Shown here one piece after another: positions 44,951 to 56,429 of a stretch of 64,000 nt of DNA. This DNA is from Lutjanus erythropterus (lineage: Eukaryota; Chordata; Actinopteri; Lutjaniformes; Lutjanidae), in NCBI GenBank assembly GCA_020091685.1, contig CM034613.1, forward strand, positions 15,644,932 through 15,708,931, in the 5' to 3' direction. The position numbers were made by a program, and so were the translations under genes. Below the pieces are notes generated by a model. That model ran no database searches. It saw only the letters and a list, made by a program, of their open reading frames with translations, and was not told the DNA's origin. The stretch's first letter is position 1, and each line of letters starts with the position of its first letter.

Positions 44951-44967
44951 TTATTATTATTATTACT

Positions 44968-46194
44968 GTGTGATGGATGTACAGAAATCCATGCTTCCTA
45001 ATGCTAATTAGCAAATGTCAGACAGCTTTAGCTAAATCCGAGCAGGGTTTTTAAAAGTCTGACCTTGTGTCCCACCCCACCGCAGAGAAAACTGACTTCG
45101 CACCACCTAACCTTTAACCCATCCCCTTTTGTTAATACTAGTGTATGCATGACAATGCCAATGTTTTCCTCTTAAAACCAAGGGCCATCTATCCCTTTAC
45201 AATATTTAGTCGACTTCAGGGTCACCTTGCTAAAGACTCCCACCATTCCCTTCTCTTCTTGAAACATCCCCGGTTTCTTTGTTGTGCTATCATAAGCTAG
45301 CATGTGGCCTCAGGCTCGAGTTTGACCAAAGTAAAGCTTAAGTTTGAGGCAGCGATTATCATATTTCTTATGTTTTGGTTCCACTCCAGTAGTTTCAGGC
45401 TTCAATGCTCTTGAAGTCAAAATCGCTTATTCATCTATTTCAAGTACCTAAATTGCCTCCATGAGCTGTGTGTTACACCATGTCTACACAGGAGCCGTAG
45501 CATGAGCACCATGTTAGCATAACAGTAGCAGCTGTATAGGTCATGAATGTTTTGGCAGCACTTAGAACTCAATGCACAATCCACTACAGATATGTATATA
45601 AAATGAAAGACAAACTTGAAGCACGAAAATACACTTCAGGACGCGTTTAAGAGCATATAGCACAAGTAAAGAATGAACTGTTACATGGCCTGTGGAGACA
45701 GATGGATTCATTACAACAGGGGTGTACATGTCTGTCAGACATACGTTAGATGACACAAAATGTGGTTGAGGTACTTCCTGCGTGGACCACCACTGCTGCT
45801 GTTGCAGTGGTAGCTGCTGTTGACTAGTCTCGCAAGACTAGACCAGACCGATCGTCTGGGGTAGTTGCTTGAACAGTTGGCGAGTACAGCCAGCAAACGT
45901 ACTCCCCTTACATGTTTTCTGCCCCCCATACTCCTCAAAAGAAATCACATGAACTCTGCACGTCACCACCACAGTATGAAGAGCGGGGGAAAGTGTTTAG
46001 AGACTGACTTGTGAGTCTAGCTGCCGATCAACCAAATCAGCAAGCAAACTACAATACTATCATATTGTTGTCAGAAGACCTGCATGCATGCATTTGGCTG
46101 TTTGACCTAAAACAACATCGTTGCCTCACCTTCAACTTGTTCGCACTCCTGTATGGAGGCTCGACTTACAGTTTGAAAACCTTGACACTGTTAC
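44968..46194. other. Unassigned noncoding DNA
   Basis: The palindromic TAGTCTCGCAAGACTAG (about 45825-45841) may be a relic of a small repeat. A short CATG repeat (GCATGCATGCAT) lies near 46083. No gene recognised. Confidence 0.45.
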
Positions 46195-46295
46195 TAAGTT
46201 GGTGACTATTATACCTGCAGACAAGCTGCATGTAATCATCATTGTGAGCATGTTGTACAGCCTCACAGAGCTGCTAGCATGGCGTGCTTGTTTTA
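46195..46295 (+). repeat. Fragment of the R1 repeat
   Basis: CATTGTGAGCATGTTGTACA then GCCTCACAGAGCTGCTAGCA matches the 3' part of the R1 element at 900-1185. The copy is shortened internally. Confidence 0.65.
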
Positions 46296-46734
46296 CTGTG
46301 TCCTCCGCCTTACTATGTGTGTTGAATGATGGATGTGTGTGATTGATGCATAATAATATACCCTCTGATGTGTCTGACACTGTCCTGTCTAAACAGTTAA
46401 GCATCTACCCATGTCTAGGGATCTTAACGCTCATCTCATTTATTATTCACATTACTTTCAACTTTGTGAGACCCTGCCGCTTGATTACTGCAGAAAACTT
46501 AAGTACATATGGATGAAAGCGTTGACTTAGTACAAGGGCAGTTGTCATTGATAGCTTTGTAATTTGATTTATCCTGACTAGTCACTCTGCAGATTGGATA
46601 CGACAGTGATGACCTTAAAATCTGTCTTTATGTAGATGACGTTGCATTCAAAAAGCCTCCAAGGTCACAGTGTTACCTTCACTCAAGCGCTATTACTTTT
46701 TTAGCTGATGATGTGTTGATTAAGGTAAGTTTTC
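46296..46734. other. Unassigned noncoding DNA
   Basis: No feature recognised. Confidence 0.5.
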
Positions 46735-47110
46735 AATATTAAACACTTGTCACTCAATTTTTTAACATCAATTTCCTTTGGCAATGACAAAGTGTTTGAT
46801 TTGCTAATTTGCCTTTGAATTGCAAATGGGGTCTCCTTGGAGCTTTTCGCGTGCCACCGCTCAATTTAGCTCCTTTTTGTGTGACTTTTTAGGGAGGTCA
46901 GCGCCGACAATGCCGCTGTTCCTCGGCGGAATCCTCTGACCCGATAAGACTCCGAACATAAAACCCAACAGAGCGCTATCAGCGGCGGCAATGCATGGTG
47001 AAAGCCCGGGAAGGATAAGCAGAGAAGGGAGCTCGGGCTTGGTCAAAACTCCCACAGATGAAAATGTTGTGATTCGTTTGCATATGCAACAATCTGGAAA
47101 TGTTGTGCAG
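46735..47110. promoter_or_regulatory. Candidate conserved noncoding element M
   Basis: TTGGCAATGACAAAGTGTTT, TGCTAATTTGCCTTTGAATT and GCAAATGGGGTCTCCTTGGA form an ordered series of SOX-like, octamer-like and TCF-like (CCTTTGAA) words, followed by a GC-rich part with CGCGTGCCACCGCTC. Repeat-free. I rate it among the best regulatory candidates in the window. Confidence 0.35.
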
Positions 47111-47459
47111 TACAATAGGGAGAATTAAGCAAGAGCAGGCACTTCTACTTTTCATGCTTTGCTATTGTAATATTTTTTTTCTGTCTGAGCATTTGGGACT
47201 GTAAATGCTTTTAAGTGTGAAGACCTAACTCAGTTCATTCCTTGCTGAAGACCACAATAAATGATCAGGCTCGAAAAATTCCAACACACTTCCTCCAGCT
47301 GTGTAAAGCAAAAGATAGAAGGGTGTTTTTTTTTTTTTTCCCTCCTCAGCACCCCTGTTTATGACTATCACACAATTGCACAGGTGCTCCAGCAGACATG
47401 GCCAATTACCTTTACTCATTAAAAAGCTTGAGAGGAAGCTAATCTAAGTTCAGCATCTT
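47111..47459. other. Unassigned noncoding DNA
   Basis: A T run lies at 47326-47339. Nothing else recognised. Confidence 0.5.
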
Positions 47460-47640
47460 GACCTGGCAATAAATAACGTCACATAATAACACATGCCATT
47501 CAGCTGCTGTACGCCTGCGCTCATGAATACACACAGTAAAGAAGCTGAACCATGTAATTATATCAGCCAATCATGGACGCATTTTTTAATCCTGTCAACA
47601 GATGGCTTGGTTTATAATGGCTACAGTAAAATAATGAAGC
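47460..47640. promoter_or_regulatory. Candidate conserved noncoding element N
   Basis: CTGGCAATAAATAACGTCAC, ATGCCATTCAGCTGCTGTAC and GCGCTCATGAATACACACAG: a CRE-like ACGTCA, an E-box CAGCTG and ATGAAT words in repeat-free DNA. Confidence 0.3.
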
Positions 47641-47678
47641 TGTGACAACCACATCTACTGTGATATAAAGATATGATG

Positions 47679-48949
47679 TTAAAGGGATAGTTCAGATTAT
47701 TTGAAGTGGGGCTGTATGAGGTACTTATCAGTGTCAGTGTATTACCTTCAGTAGATGAGAGTCAGCAGCATAGTAGCTAAGCAGTGTACTGCTGTGCTGT
47801 CAGGAACAAAAGGTATTACTAGCACCTTAAAAATCAGAATATGCACTATGTTTAGAATATTTTCACCACTTTACTTTGCTGTCAGACAGGCTTTTTTGAT
47901 GGGAAACCGGTGTTATATAAGCCAAATATTGTTCTCTCCAAAACAAGCAAACCCCATAGGCAAAATCTGTCATTTTACCTCACAGGAAAGGGGTGTTGTT
48001 GATCTACCGCTGCCGCAATCTGTTAGTTTGTTTGTGTTTTTGTGTGACTTCTGTGAGGCCAAACTGTCCGTTTAAAAAACACCAAAGTCGCACAATGAAA
48101 CAAACAAACAAACAAACAGCTCGAGGCAGCAATAACTCCTGTGTTCTGCGAGATAAAATTACTGATTTCACCAATGGGGCTGGTTTGGAGAGTGCAATAT
48201 TTGGCTTATAAAACAGCAGTTCCCCATCTGAGAAAGCTATCTGATGAAAAAGTAAAATGGTGAAAATATTCTAAGTTTATCATACATTAAATCTAATATT
48301 GATTTTTGGATTGCACTCTATTTTAAAGTAGACTTAAAGGACGTAACAAGCTGTACTTTGTATCAAAAACTAGAAATATCGTGGTCTTCATTAGACAGTA
48401 AACAAACCCAACTATACCCTAATTAGACACCACATACCAAATGGTACATTAATAAGATCTGACAAACTGTACTTTGTATGGAATTGGACACAAACTAGAA
48501 ATAATACATTCTTTGTCAGACACTGTTAGACCCTTATCAGACTAAATTAGACAGTAATTTAGGACACATTACAACAGAACTGTACTATAAACTAAAGTGA
48601 AATCACATCTCTGCTACATCTCAATTTAAAAAAAAACATATATGAACCAAGTCAAGCAAAGGCCAAAATTATAGAGGAACAGGGAGAATTTTTTCTGTAG
48701 ATAGCGTCTCTACTGGACGAGCCGAAGAAGGTGTGTTTGAAGAGCAGATGTGTGATTTCACTTTAATTTACAGTACAGTTCTGCTGTGACATGTCCCTAA
48801 TTGCCCTTTAAGGACTAATTGGGGTCTAATAAAGGGTATAAAACTATCTAATATTATTTCTCGTTTTGTCTAATTTAACATCTTATCAGTATATGATAAC
48901 ATAAAGTTGGACCGAAGTCACCATGAAATAATCCCAACTATCCCTTTCA
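47679..48949. mobile_element. TTAA-flanked MITE (copy 5) carrying a nested foldback element
   Basis: TTAA at 47679-47682 with terminus AGGGATAGTTCAGATTATTT and GAAGTGGGGCTGTATGAGGT. The right end AAATAATCCCAACTATCCCT adjoins TTCA (48946-48949), one change from TTAA. The outer span is 1271 bp, but removing the foldback at 48310-48888 leaves about 690 bp, the same as copy 1. The interior keeps the paired CCAAATATTGTTCTCTCC and GGAGAGTGCAATATTTGG. Confidence 0.8.
48310..48888. mobile_element. Foldback element, copy 2
   Basis: The left arm has ATCAAAAACTAGAAATATC, CAAACTGTACTTTGTATGGA, AGACAGTAATTTAGGACACA and GTACTATAAACTAAAGTG. The right arm, reverse-complemented, gives the same series (AAATTAGACAAAACGAGAAA, GGACATGTCACAGCAGAACT). 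GTGAAATCACATCTCTGCT pairs with AGCAGATGTGTGATTTCAC next to a central loop of about 130 bases (48630-48755). No coding frame. It is the same family as 5846-7095. Confidence 0.75.
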
Positions 48950-49379
48950 TGTGTTTTTGATAGCAGCACCCTCAGCAGTGAGTTGTGAGGCGTTCATGGA
49001 CCAGTTATGTCACAGCTCTAACTTATCACTTGGTGACCTCATTGTTTTTCACATTACTTAGACTTCCTTACAAGGCCAGTGGCCTCTGTTAGAGACTTGA
49101 ATTACCTCGTATAAAAGGACAACCTCCTTCCTTGTCACTTTTTTTCTTTGATCCCCGTAAGGCAGCCCCTCCTTGCAACCTTGCTTTGACACAAACCATG
49201 TGTGTTGAGGCTCCCGGTAGAAGGACACACCTGTTTCACCCAGGTGTTCAAAGCCTCCTTGCTCTTGCCATGTTTCTCTTCGCCCACCGTAACTCTCTTT
49301 CAGTTACATCCCTAATCCTCTGCTCTCCATTCAGCCTCTAATGAGGAACATCAAATAAAAAATAGGCCGGTGACCCAAC
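48950..49379. other. Unassigned unique DNA
   Basis: Repeat-free. A TATAAAAGG word at about 49111 has no other promoter support. Confidence 0.4.
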
Positions 49380-49800
49380 GCAACCTCATATTATGGCGAC
49401 CTATCATGGTTGAGCTTTTTTCCCATGTTGCTAATATACTCTGTATTGTCTTCCCCGTGCATCAAAAATCAATTTCAATAGCGCGGCAATGAACATTACC
49501 TGGCCCTGAATGTAATATGATTACTGCTTCAATTACCAGTTGTGTTTGCCGGTGCCCTTGGTCATATTGACGTTCTTAAATTAAGCTGTATGAGGATGAA
49601 GGACTCAACTGCTACTGCCTGAGTGTATTCTGAAGGAGTAACCCGCCTCAGCAGAGTGTAGTTCTGGCAGTGCATTCAGCAAGGGATCTGCATGTCATAA
49701 TGGGATATCATTACTTCACTACCCTCATTACAAGGTCCTCATCTGCCGGGGCTTGAGTGTAATGTTAATTATTACGGAGGAGTAAGACCGAAAGGGGCAT
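49380..49800. promoter_or_regulatory. Candidate conserved noncoding element O
   Basis: Includes AATAGCGCGGCAATGAACAT, CTGCTTCAATTACCAGTTGT, TCATAATGGGATATCATTAC and AATGTTAATTATTACGGAGG. There are several ATTA/TAATTA words, one palindromic GATATC and no repeat text. Confidence 0.35.
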
Positions 49801-50943
49801 TGTAGCTCAAAATGCCATTTTGATTGGATTTTGGTCCCTTTCATCTCATTAAAAACTCAATAACAGCTTGTTGGGTTGTCAACAATACGACATGTACAGA
49901 CAAGTAGCGCTTATACTGTACATATGGTTCTTCTAATAATTCTTTCCCTAATTCTGAATCTTTCCGAAGGCGAATACAGTGGATACAGGAGTTGGGATGG
50001 TGTGTGTGTGTTAACAGCGACTCTGGCTGCCTGAAAGGACTTTTACCAGCTTTAGGGAAAATCATTATGTGCGTGAGACAGTGTGATTATGTGTTGCACT
50101 CTGCTGACAAGCCTTTGAGGAGAACCGGAGGGGCACAAAGACGGGAGTTGGCTAAATTTGCTGCACAGCTGAGGTGTTGAGTTCAAGAATGAGAAAATGC
50201 AGAATCCTTAAAAGGTCATGTAAAGAAAAAAAGGGAATTTTCTTCTGAACACATTATACGTGTTAGAAAACAGTTGTGGAGTTAGACTGGTAAACTGTTG
50301 TTCACCGTTTCAGGATTTTTTTGGGCGGACCTGAAACATGGTTCAGCCCTTAACGGTACCAAGATCACTAAACTAAACATGGAGCAAAAAGGGACGGGGC
50401 TTAGGAGGGGTCAGTTACTAACTCAGCTGCTATATACACTATGCAGCTTTCAGTCAAACTACAAAAATATAGTTTCTTTAGACATCCACAGAAACATTCT
50501 TAAGGCTTTAAGTATGTTGCAGGCTGTTGGCTGCCGATAAACCATGAATCCAACACTGAAGACAATCAGAAGCTGGTATCTGAACCGTGATGCGATTTCT
50601 CATCTTAAAAGCAAACTTGCTACACAGTCGCTGACAGAAAAATCATTGAACTGAATACATTTAGAAAGCACTCTATAGTCCCGCCTCCACTAAAGCTTGA
50701 CAGGCACTGTACCAATTTATTTTAGAATCTGGTTAAATTTCTGCCAGATCAGCTGTCACTTGACGTTCGGTTTCAGCAACTTTCTGACACCTGATTAACT
50801 TCCAGAACAATGAATGATCAGAATTTCTGACATGTCCTAAATTTTGGTTGACTGTCTTGCAGTTTAAGCAGTTCTGTGATGCAATTTCCCACATGGCAGC
50901 TGTCAAAAGACCTGTTACAAACTATTGTGAACTTGTTTTTAAT
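49801..50943. other. Unassigned noncoding DNA
   Basis: Short frames only; no repeat family recognised. Confidence 0.5.
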
Positions 50944-51090
50944 ACGATTACCTCCGCCAAGGACGGTATGTTTTTTCCGTTGCTTTGTTTGTCAGTAAAA
51001 TTACAGAAAAAGGACCAATTTTCATGAAACTCTGTGGAAGGGTGCAGCACGGGTCAGGGGAGAACGCTTTTAATTCTTCACACATCACTG
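50944..51090 (+). repeat. Dispersed fish repeat R7
   Basis: ACCTCCGCCAAGGACGGTAT, GTTGCTTTGTTTGTCAGTAA, TTTTCATGAAACTCTGTGGA and GGGTGCAGCACGGGTCAGGG follow the order of a short repeat I recall from many fish and amphibian-like genomes. No coding frame. Confidence 0.7.
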
Positions 51091-51117
51091 ATCAACTGTA
51101 GATGTTTATCAGACTTT

Positions 51118-51372
51118 GTACTCAACAAAAATATAAACACAATACTTGAGTTTTAGCTCCCATTTTATAGTTTTAGAAGTTTTATTTCTCTCAAATTTTG
51201 TGGAGAAATTTGTTAAAAATCCATGTTAGTGATCACTTCTCCTTTGAGAAGGCAGAAGATAATCCATCCCACCTGACAGGTGTTTCTAATTAAACAGCAT
51301 GATTATTGCACAGGTGTGCCTTGGACTGGTTACAATAAATCACTTGAAAATGTGCAGTTTGATCTTGAAAAA
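51118..51372 (+). mobile_element. Tc1/mariner-like element, truncated left end
   Basis: ACAAAAATATAAACACAATA, then TTTATTTCTCTCAAATTTTG, GATCACTTCTCCTTTGAGAA, CCACCTGACAGGTGTTTCTA and CAGCATGATTATTGCACAGG, GTGTGCCTTGGACTGG match the 5' untranslated end of a familiar fish Tc1-like transposon. The match stops at AAAATGTGCAGTTT, before the transposase frame. The copy is therefore a dead fragment lacking the transposase and right terminus. Confidence 0.8.
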
Positions 51373-53469
51373 AGATATTTGTTAGACACTGAACTATGAC
51401 TATTTCACATAGGGTTACAGACACCACATTTTATGCCTCTGATTGGCAAGTACATGTTGCTTCTGCTGGTTGGGTTGGTTAGTTATTTTTACAAGTGGAT
51501 TGGAGCCAAATGAGCCACGTTACCGCCACCAAATATAAGCAATTATTTGTCATTTGTTAGGGTTAGGGGTTCAGGATTACATCAGGATCCAAAGATGAAA
51601 GTAACCAGCCATGAGTAGCTGATCCAACTAGCCCTGACATGCTCTTGGAAACTAATAACCAGCCAAGCCAGGACATAACCTCTATCAGCTTTTCTTTAGT
51701 CTTAATTCTGTCCATTACCCTGCACCATAACATAAGATCATGAAACCGTATAAATCCAGATAGTTAAAAAAAAAAAAACATGTGAAGTGAAATATATAGT
51801 TCAGTACCCCATAAATGTCTTTTTTTTTCCAAGACAAAACTGCACACTTTAGAGATCCTTTAATTGTCAGGTGGATGGATTATCTTGGCAAAGGAGAATT
51901 GCTCACTCGCATGGATTTTTCACAAATTTAGGAACACAATCTAAGAGAAATAAACATTTGTGTTCACAGAGGAAGACTTTGATTTTATATTTCAACTCGT
52001 GAAAAATGGGAGCAAAAACAAAAGTCTCGCCCTTATATTATCGTTGAATGTGCAAAGTCTGGTATGAATGGCTCGGGTTGAATGTGCGTCCTGCATCAAA
52101 CACAAGGCTTGTGTGTGCAGGTAGTATGAGCCTGTCAGTAGAGTCCCTCGAGGCCACTTTCCTCTTGACTTCCTCTTGTCTGTGTCATGTCACCCGTTTG
52201 TGGCACTCCACACCTGACCCTATGCACTTTTGAAAGAGCATGTGCATGTCTGTGTGCGTCTATATATGTGTTTTCTTTCTTTCATGTCTTTCATGTGTCA
52301 CACTGTGTCACACATCATGTCTGAACTTATATGTTCAGCTCTCCCGCTCACACACACACACACACACATGCACGCAGCAGGCACACATTTGGGTCATGGT
52401 CTTTGAATGGGAGAACTCACAGGCAGGCTCGTATCCAGGATCCTCTGCTGTTTGAGCTCAGCTGTCTTAGTCTCGTCTGCCTTTGAAGTGGATACAGACA
52501 GTTGGATGTTGGAGGAGCAGTGTGTGCTCCTTTGGCTGAGGAGAAAGCTCACAGAAACATCAATGGGCCGGAGCTTGACGTGGTCATGCGAGCACACACA
52601 CATACTGTAAATACAGGCTTGCTGAGTTGCACGGTTGGTGTAGGACGGGAAAAAAAAAGCTTCCCAGCAGAGGAGAATAAACCCAAAACTCAGAGTGTAA
52701 ACAAAAGCCGCACGAGCCAGAGACACTGACCGCTGCAGGTCTTGACCTTATCAGTCGAGGAAAGCCCAAAGGTGTACAAAAGGCGGTGGTTTCCATTAGG
52801 TCCAGACAGGTGAAGCCCAGTAGAACTGGCTTCATAGTAAAGTAGCCTGAAGGCTGAAGTGAATAACAGAGGAACGAGAGTAAAGTGTTTTCAGGTGACC
52901 GCTGTGGGGAGACGGGGGGATGGTGCCCGAGGGGTCAGAGAGCAGAAGTAGGAGGAGATGGATGTATACGCAGCGAGTCCTAGAAAGAGCTGCCACGATG
53001 GGAGATGACTCTGGGGTCAGGAGTGGGTGTGATCAAATCCCAGTGTGTAGCAGCTCCACAACGGTCTCTTCAGCAGGGATGAGACAATGTCTTTGCAGAA
53101 AACACACCACAAAAATATAAAGCACACTGACCTCAAGTATTAACAGATGTTTGGTTCTCTGTTTTTGGGAAGCTTGGCAAAACTTAGCCAGCGAAAATAT
53201 TCTGCGTTCTAGATATCAGTCCCTGATATCCACAACAAAAAGGCAGAGCATCTGCTATTTTGTGTTTGTGTTCAGCTTTAAATCTGTGCTCAACTTCACT
53301 TTTAATAAGACCTGACAGCGTGGAGCAGTGTGAGGCAACACTGTTACAACTTTGCTGTGTTATAAAACACAACCGACTTCTCTTCAAGGCTAAAAAATAC
53401 TCAAGTACCATTTTGTGAGCAGAGTACAGTGCCAGGGTCGAGAAGTGGTTAACTTTGCATTAACACAAC
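51373..53469. other. Unassigned noncoding DNA
   Basis: Contains an A run near 51767-51778 and a CA run at about 52350-52368. Overlapping frames on both strands at 52394-52835 are not convincing. The interval 52640-52920 is unique-looking. Confidence 0.45.
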
Positions 53470-54300
53470 TATGTCTGCAACTAAAAATTGAGCAGTCTCT
53501 ATTTATTTTGATTAATCAACCAGCTTACTGACTTTGTGTCTCAAGAACAAAGAAGTGCTCCATTATTTTGTCTTTTAATTTCATATCTATTCTGGAAGTG
53601 GGGATGTGTCGTGTTGTGTAGATGAACAACTGGTGCTGTTATGACTACATTTTAGCAAATAGCAGTGGAAACTCTCTTTGGTTAGTTACACTATTTCACA
53701 GTTCAGAGAGTCCAGTTTTCCATGACACTGATAAACACGCTATTTATTCCAAAATATATTATCAATAAAATATTACATAGCTGGGTTAAACGATGTGTTT
53801 TAATTAATGTTGAGAAGTCAGATCTACAGCCAACAAAGTAAAAAATCATGACGAAGTCAGCTTCAAGGTTCTTGCAAATTTAGCTGGCTTGCTAAGCTAA
53901 TAAGGCCAAATGTCATTTTGCGCCCAAGATCATCTTTTTGTGCGTTTCAAACTTTGAGAGGTGTATAGTGGGCAGTATGAACCAGTCAGGACCATGGATT
54001 TTTAAACCAGAAATGGAACATCTGAACAAAGCGGATGAGCCATGTAAGGTCAATAAATTGTCATAAAATAAAAAAACATCCGTCTCTACTCAGACCCCAA
54101 TCCAAATATATGTTCATTCAACACTGATAAGATGGTGATGAAGAGATAAGATATAATAGAAAACCAGCAAATCCCGCAAGAATGTTTGCTTGATAAATGA
54201 CTTCCCCAACTGATCAATTATCAGAAGTGCTGGCAATTAATTTTCTGTCACTTGACTAATTGATAAATCAGTTAATTGCTTCAGCATTAAACCCACTGAT
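53470..54300. repeat. Scattered, decayed fragments of the R2 repeat
   Basis: TCTGCAACTAAAAATTGAGC with TTTGATTAATCAACCAGC at 53470-53530, and ACTGATCAATTATCAGAAGT with GACTAATTGATAAATCAGTT at 54205-54285, resemble the ends of the R2 family. The two fragments could be ends of one old element with unrelated DNA (53560-54190) between them. Weak call. Confidence 0.35.
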
Positions 54301-55114
54301 CAGCATCATACAAGGACAGATTGAGCCTTTAAAGAAAAATGTATTAAAGTCTGAATTGATTCTCTGATACTCTAATGTTCAAACTTTTATTGTGAATTTA
54401 AGGCTACATGAAGCATAAATGTGCAACATGACAAATTATCGCCTGAAGAAAAGCAGATTTGTGCCTCCTCTCTACATAATAGTTACAAATTCAATATGAT
54501 AACATTTTGCTTCCCACCCATACTTTTTTTTATAGTATTGCCTACAGATGGCAATTACTAAATATTTCTTTAAAGTCTTTATAACATAACTAGTTATCCA
54601 TTTAATTATCTATAAAACTAATTATCCCATCAACATAATTATCCAAAACAAACTGTAGGGTATGTCGGCACCCAGGAGTCACCATTACTGGTACAGATAC
54701 TGTACAAGCTCAGCTGGACCGACTCCTCAGATAATATGGATATTAACATTGTTGAAATTATAAAACTTATTCCATCTATGCATAATTTCACTCTAGATCA
54801 GCTGGCATTATTAAATCCTAAAACAATGCTTCTGCCTAAAGTTCATAGGCCTTCTGAGTTAAAATATTGGCCTGGAGGAACCGTGGAAGAAAACATTTAC
54901 TGCTGCACCATTTGCCTCCACAGATGGTTTAAAGTCACCCCTGTGTGTCCACCTGGCAGACAACTGACATTTCTTGTATCCATTGCTAGAAAGAGGAAGA
55001 GACCTATTGATTTTTGTGACCTAAAGACCTTTTCAGGCCAAACTTTTTTTCATCTCCTGACCTGTTGCCCATTCTGATACATTTGCCAGGCACCTCCGCG
55101 CTCTCAGACTGAGA
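54301..55114. other. Unassigned DNA with a 113-codon plus-strand frame
   Basis: The frame at 54736-55077 opens MDINIVEIIKLIPSMHNF and contains several Cys and Pro. I recognise no domain, and there is no matching frame on either side. It may be a relic of a mobile-element protein, as an L2-like element lies 480 bases downstream, or chance. Confidence 0.35.
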
Positions 55115-55395
55115 AAACTGCTAGTTTTGGAGACCCTGTGACCTTTGTTGTAGCACCACCACTGGGTTAAACTTTCAGATTTCACAGCACACCCCATCTG
55201 CAGCGCCTGCAGTCAAAAAGCTGTATGCACACTCATGCAACCAAGAGGAAGAAATCTATCAGGTCCCAGGAAATGCATTATTAAGCACTTATTGAAATGG
55301 TTTTACCCATTTTGTTGACCCTATGACCTTCACTCTGGTGCCATGTAAATTAAATACATGGGGGGCAATGCTAATATCACATCAGGCTTGACACT
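55115..55395. repeat. Two fragments of the R1 repeat
   Basis: GACCCTGTGACCTTTGTTGT with GCACCACCACTGGGTTAAAC at 55129-55172, and GACCCTATGACCTTCACTCT with GGTGCCATG at 55317-55346, resemble the repeated GATCCCCTGACTTTT...GCGCCACCA...GGTTAAA segment of R1. Confidence 0.5.
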
Positions 55396-55559
55396 GTTTC
55401 TGCACTACCATTCTTTAGTTTTTGTTTGATTGGTGTTTACCATCAGATAATGCAAGAGCATATAATAAGTATTTAAAGAGCTTAGGGAAAAAAAGGGATA
55501 TTTGAACATCTATAATCCCATGACAACTGAGCAAACTGCATACTGGTGAAGACTGTGAT

Positions 55560-56352
55560 ATTTTTAACAGATTCTTCTCTGTTATGTGAGAATTCCCACA
55601 GTCCCCCTGTCATGTGGTGTTCCCCAGGGGTCAATTCTTGGCCCCATATTATTTTCTACGTATGTGCTTCTGTCGAGTGAAGTAATCTGCAGATTTACTA
55701 TTAATTTCTACTGATATACAGATGATATGCAAATTTATGTTCCAGAGATTGGTAGTGAGGACACTGGCACACTTTCTCGGTTTATGGACTCTTGCTGGAC
55801 GTCACAAAATTTCCTCTGGCTCAGTGAGTCAGGTCCTTTCATTTGGTTTGCTAAACCTGATCTGTGGCCTTACAAGGAATCTTGGGAAACCTCTCCTCAA
55901 ACAGTAAGCAGCCTGCCCACAATTTGGGTGTGATCTTTGACTCCGAGCTTTGCTTTGACACACAACTAACTAAGGCAGTGCAGTCATGCTTTCTACAACA
56001 TAGAAACAAAAGTTAGGATTTTTTTTATATCTTGAACGGATCTGGAAAAAGTTATCCTTGTTTTTAAGTCAACACATCTGGATTATTGTACTTCCCTTTA
56101 TTCAAGGTTAAGCCATAAATCTTTCAAAGAGACAAGACTGTATAACTCCCATCCTTGCAACATTACATTGGCAACGTGTTAGATACAGGATTGATTTTAA
56201 ACTTTTTCTTCCTGAGGTCGTACCTTCTTAACACTTTTATTGTTTTTACCAGGTCTGTGTGTACTATTTTCTGTATTCTATTCTATTATTCTATAAAGCA
56301 CTTAGTAACTGAGTTTTGAAAATTGCTATAAAAATAAAGTTTATTACTATAA
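55560..56352 (+). mobile_element. L2-like LINE, reverse transcriptase C-terminal half and 3' end
   Basis: The plus strand encodes CGVPQGSILGPILFSTY (about 55613-55663), YTDDMQIYVPEI (about 55713-55750, the catalytic YxDD block with Thr in place of the usual Ala), NFLWLSES and later LGVIFDSELCFDTQL (about 55925-55970), in several phases. These are the ordered motifs of fish L2/Maui-type LINEs. AACATTACATTGGCAACGTG and AGGATTGATTTTAAACTTTT near 56158-56203 match the usual LHWLPV..RI.FK block. The 3' end is GAAAATTGCTATAAAAATAA and AGTTTATTACTAT. It is 5'-truncated with frame breaks and inactive. Confidence 0.85.
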
Positions 56353-56429
56353 TATGATTGAAAGACCCAGAACGGCTGCTAAATGGACCTCGTGGTGAGA
56401 CTATTCTCTCAAAAGATTATAATGTAATT

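Noticed and set aside
47755-48211. Overlapping plus-strand frames of 106 and 72 codons
   Set aside because: They lie inside the TTAA MITE and reflect its noncoding interior.
49105-49125. TATAAAAGG as a possible core promoter
   Set aside because: No initiator, transcript-like sequence or downstream frame supports it.
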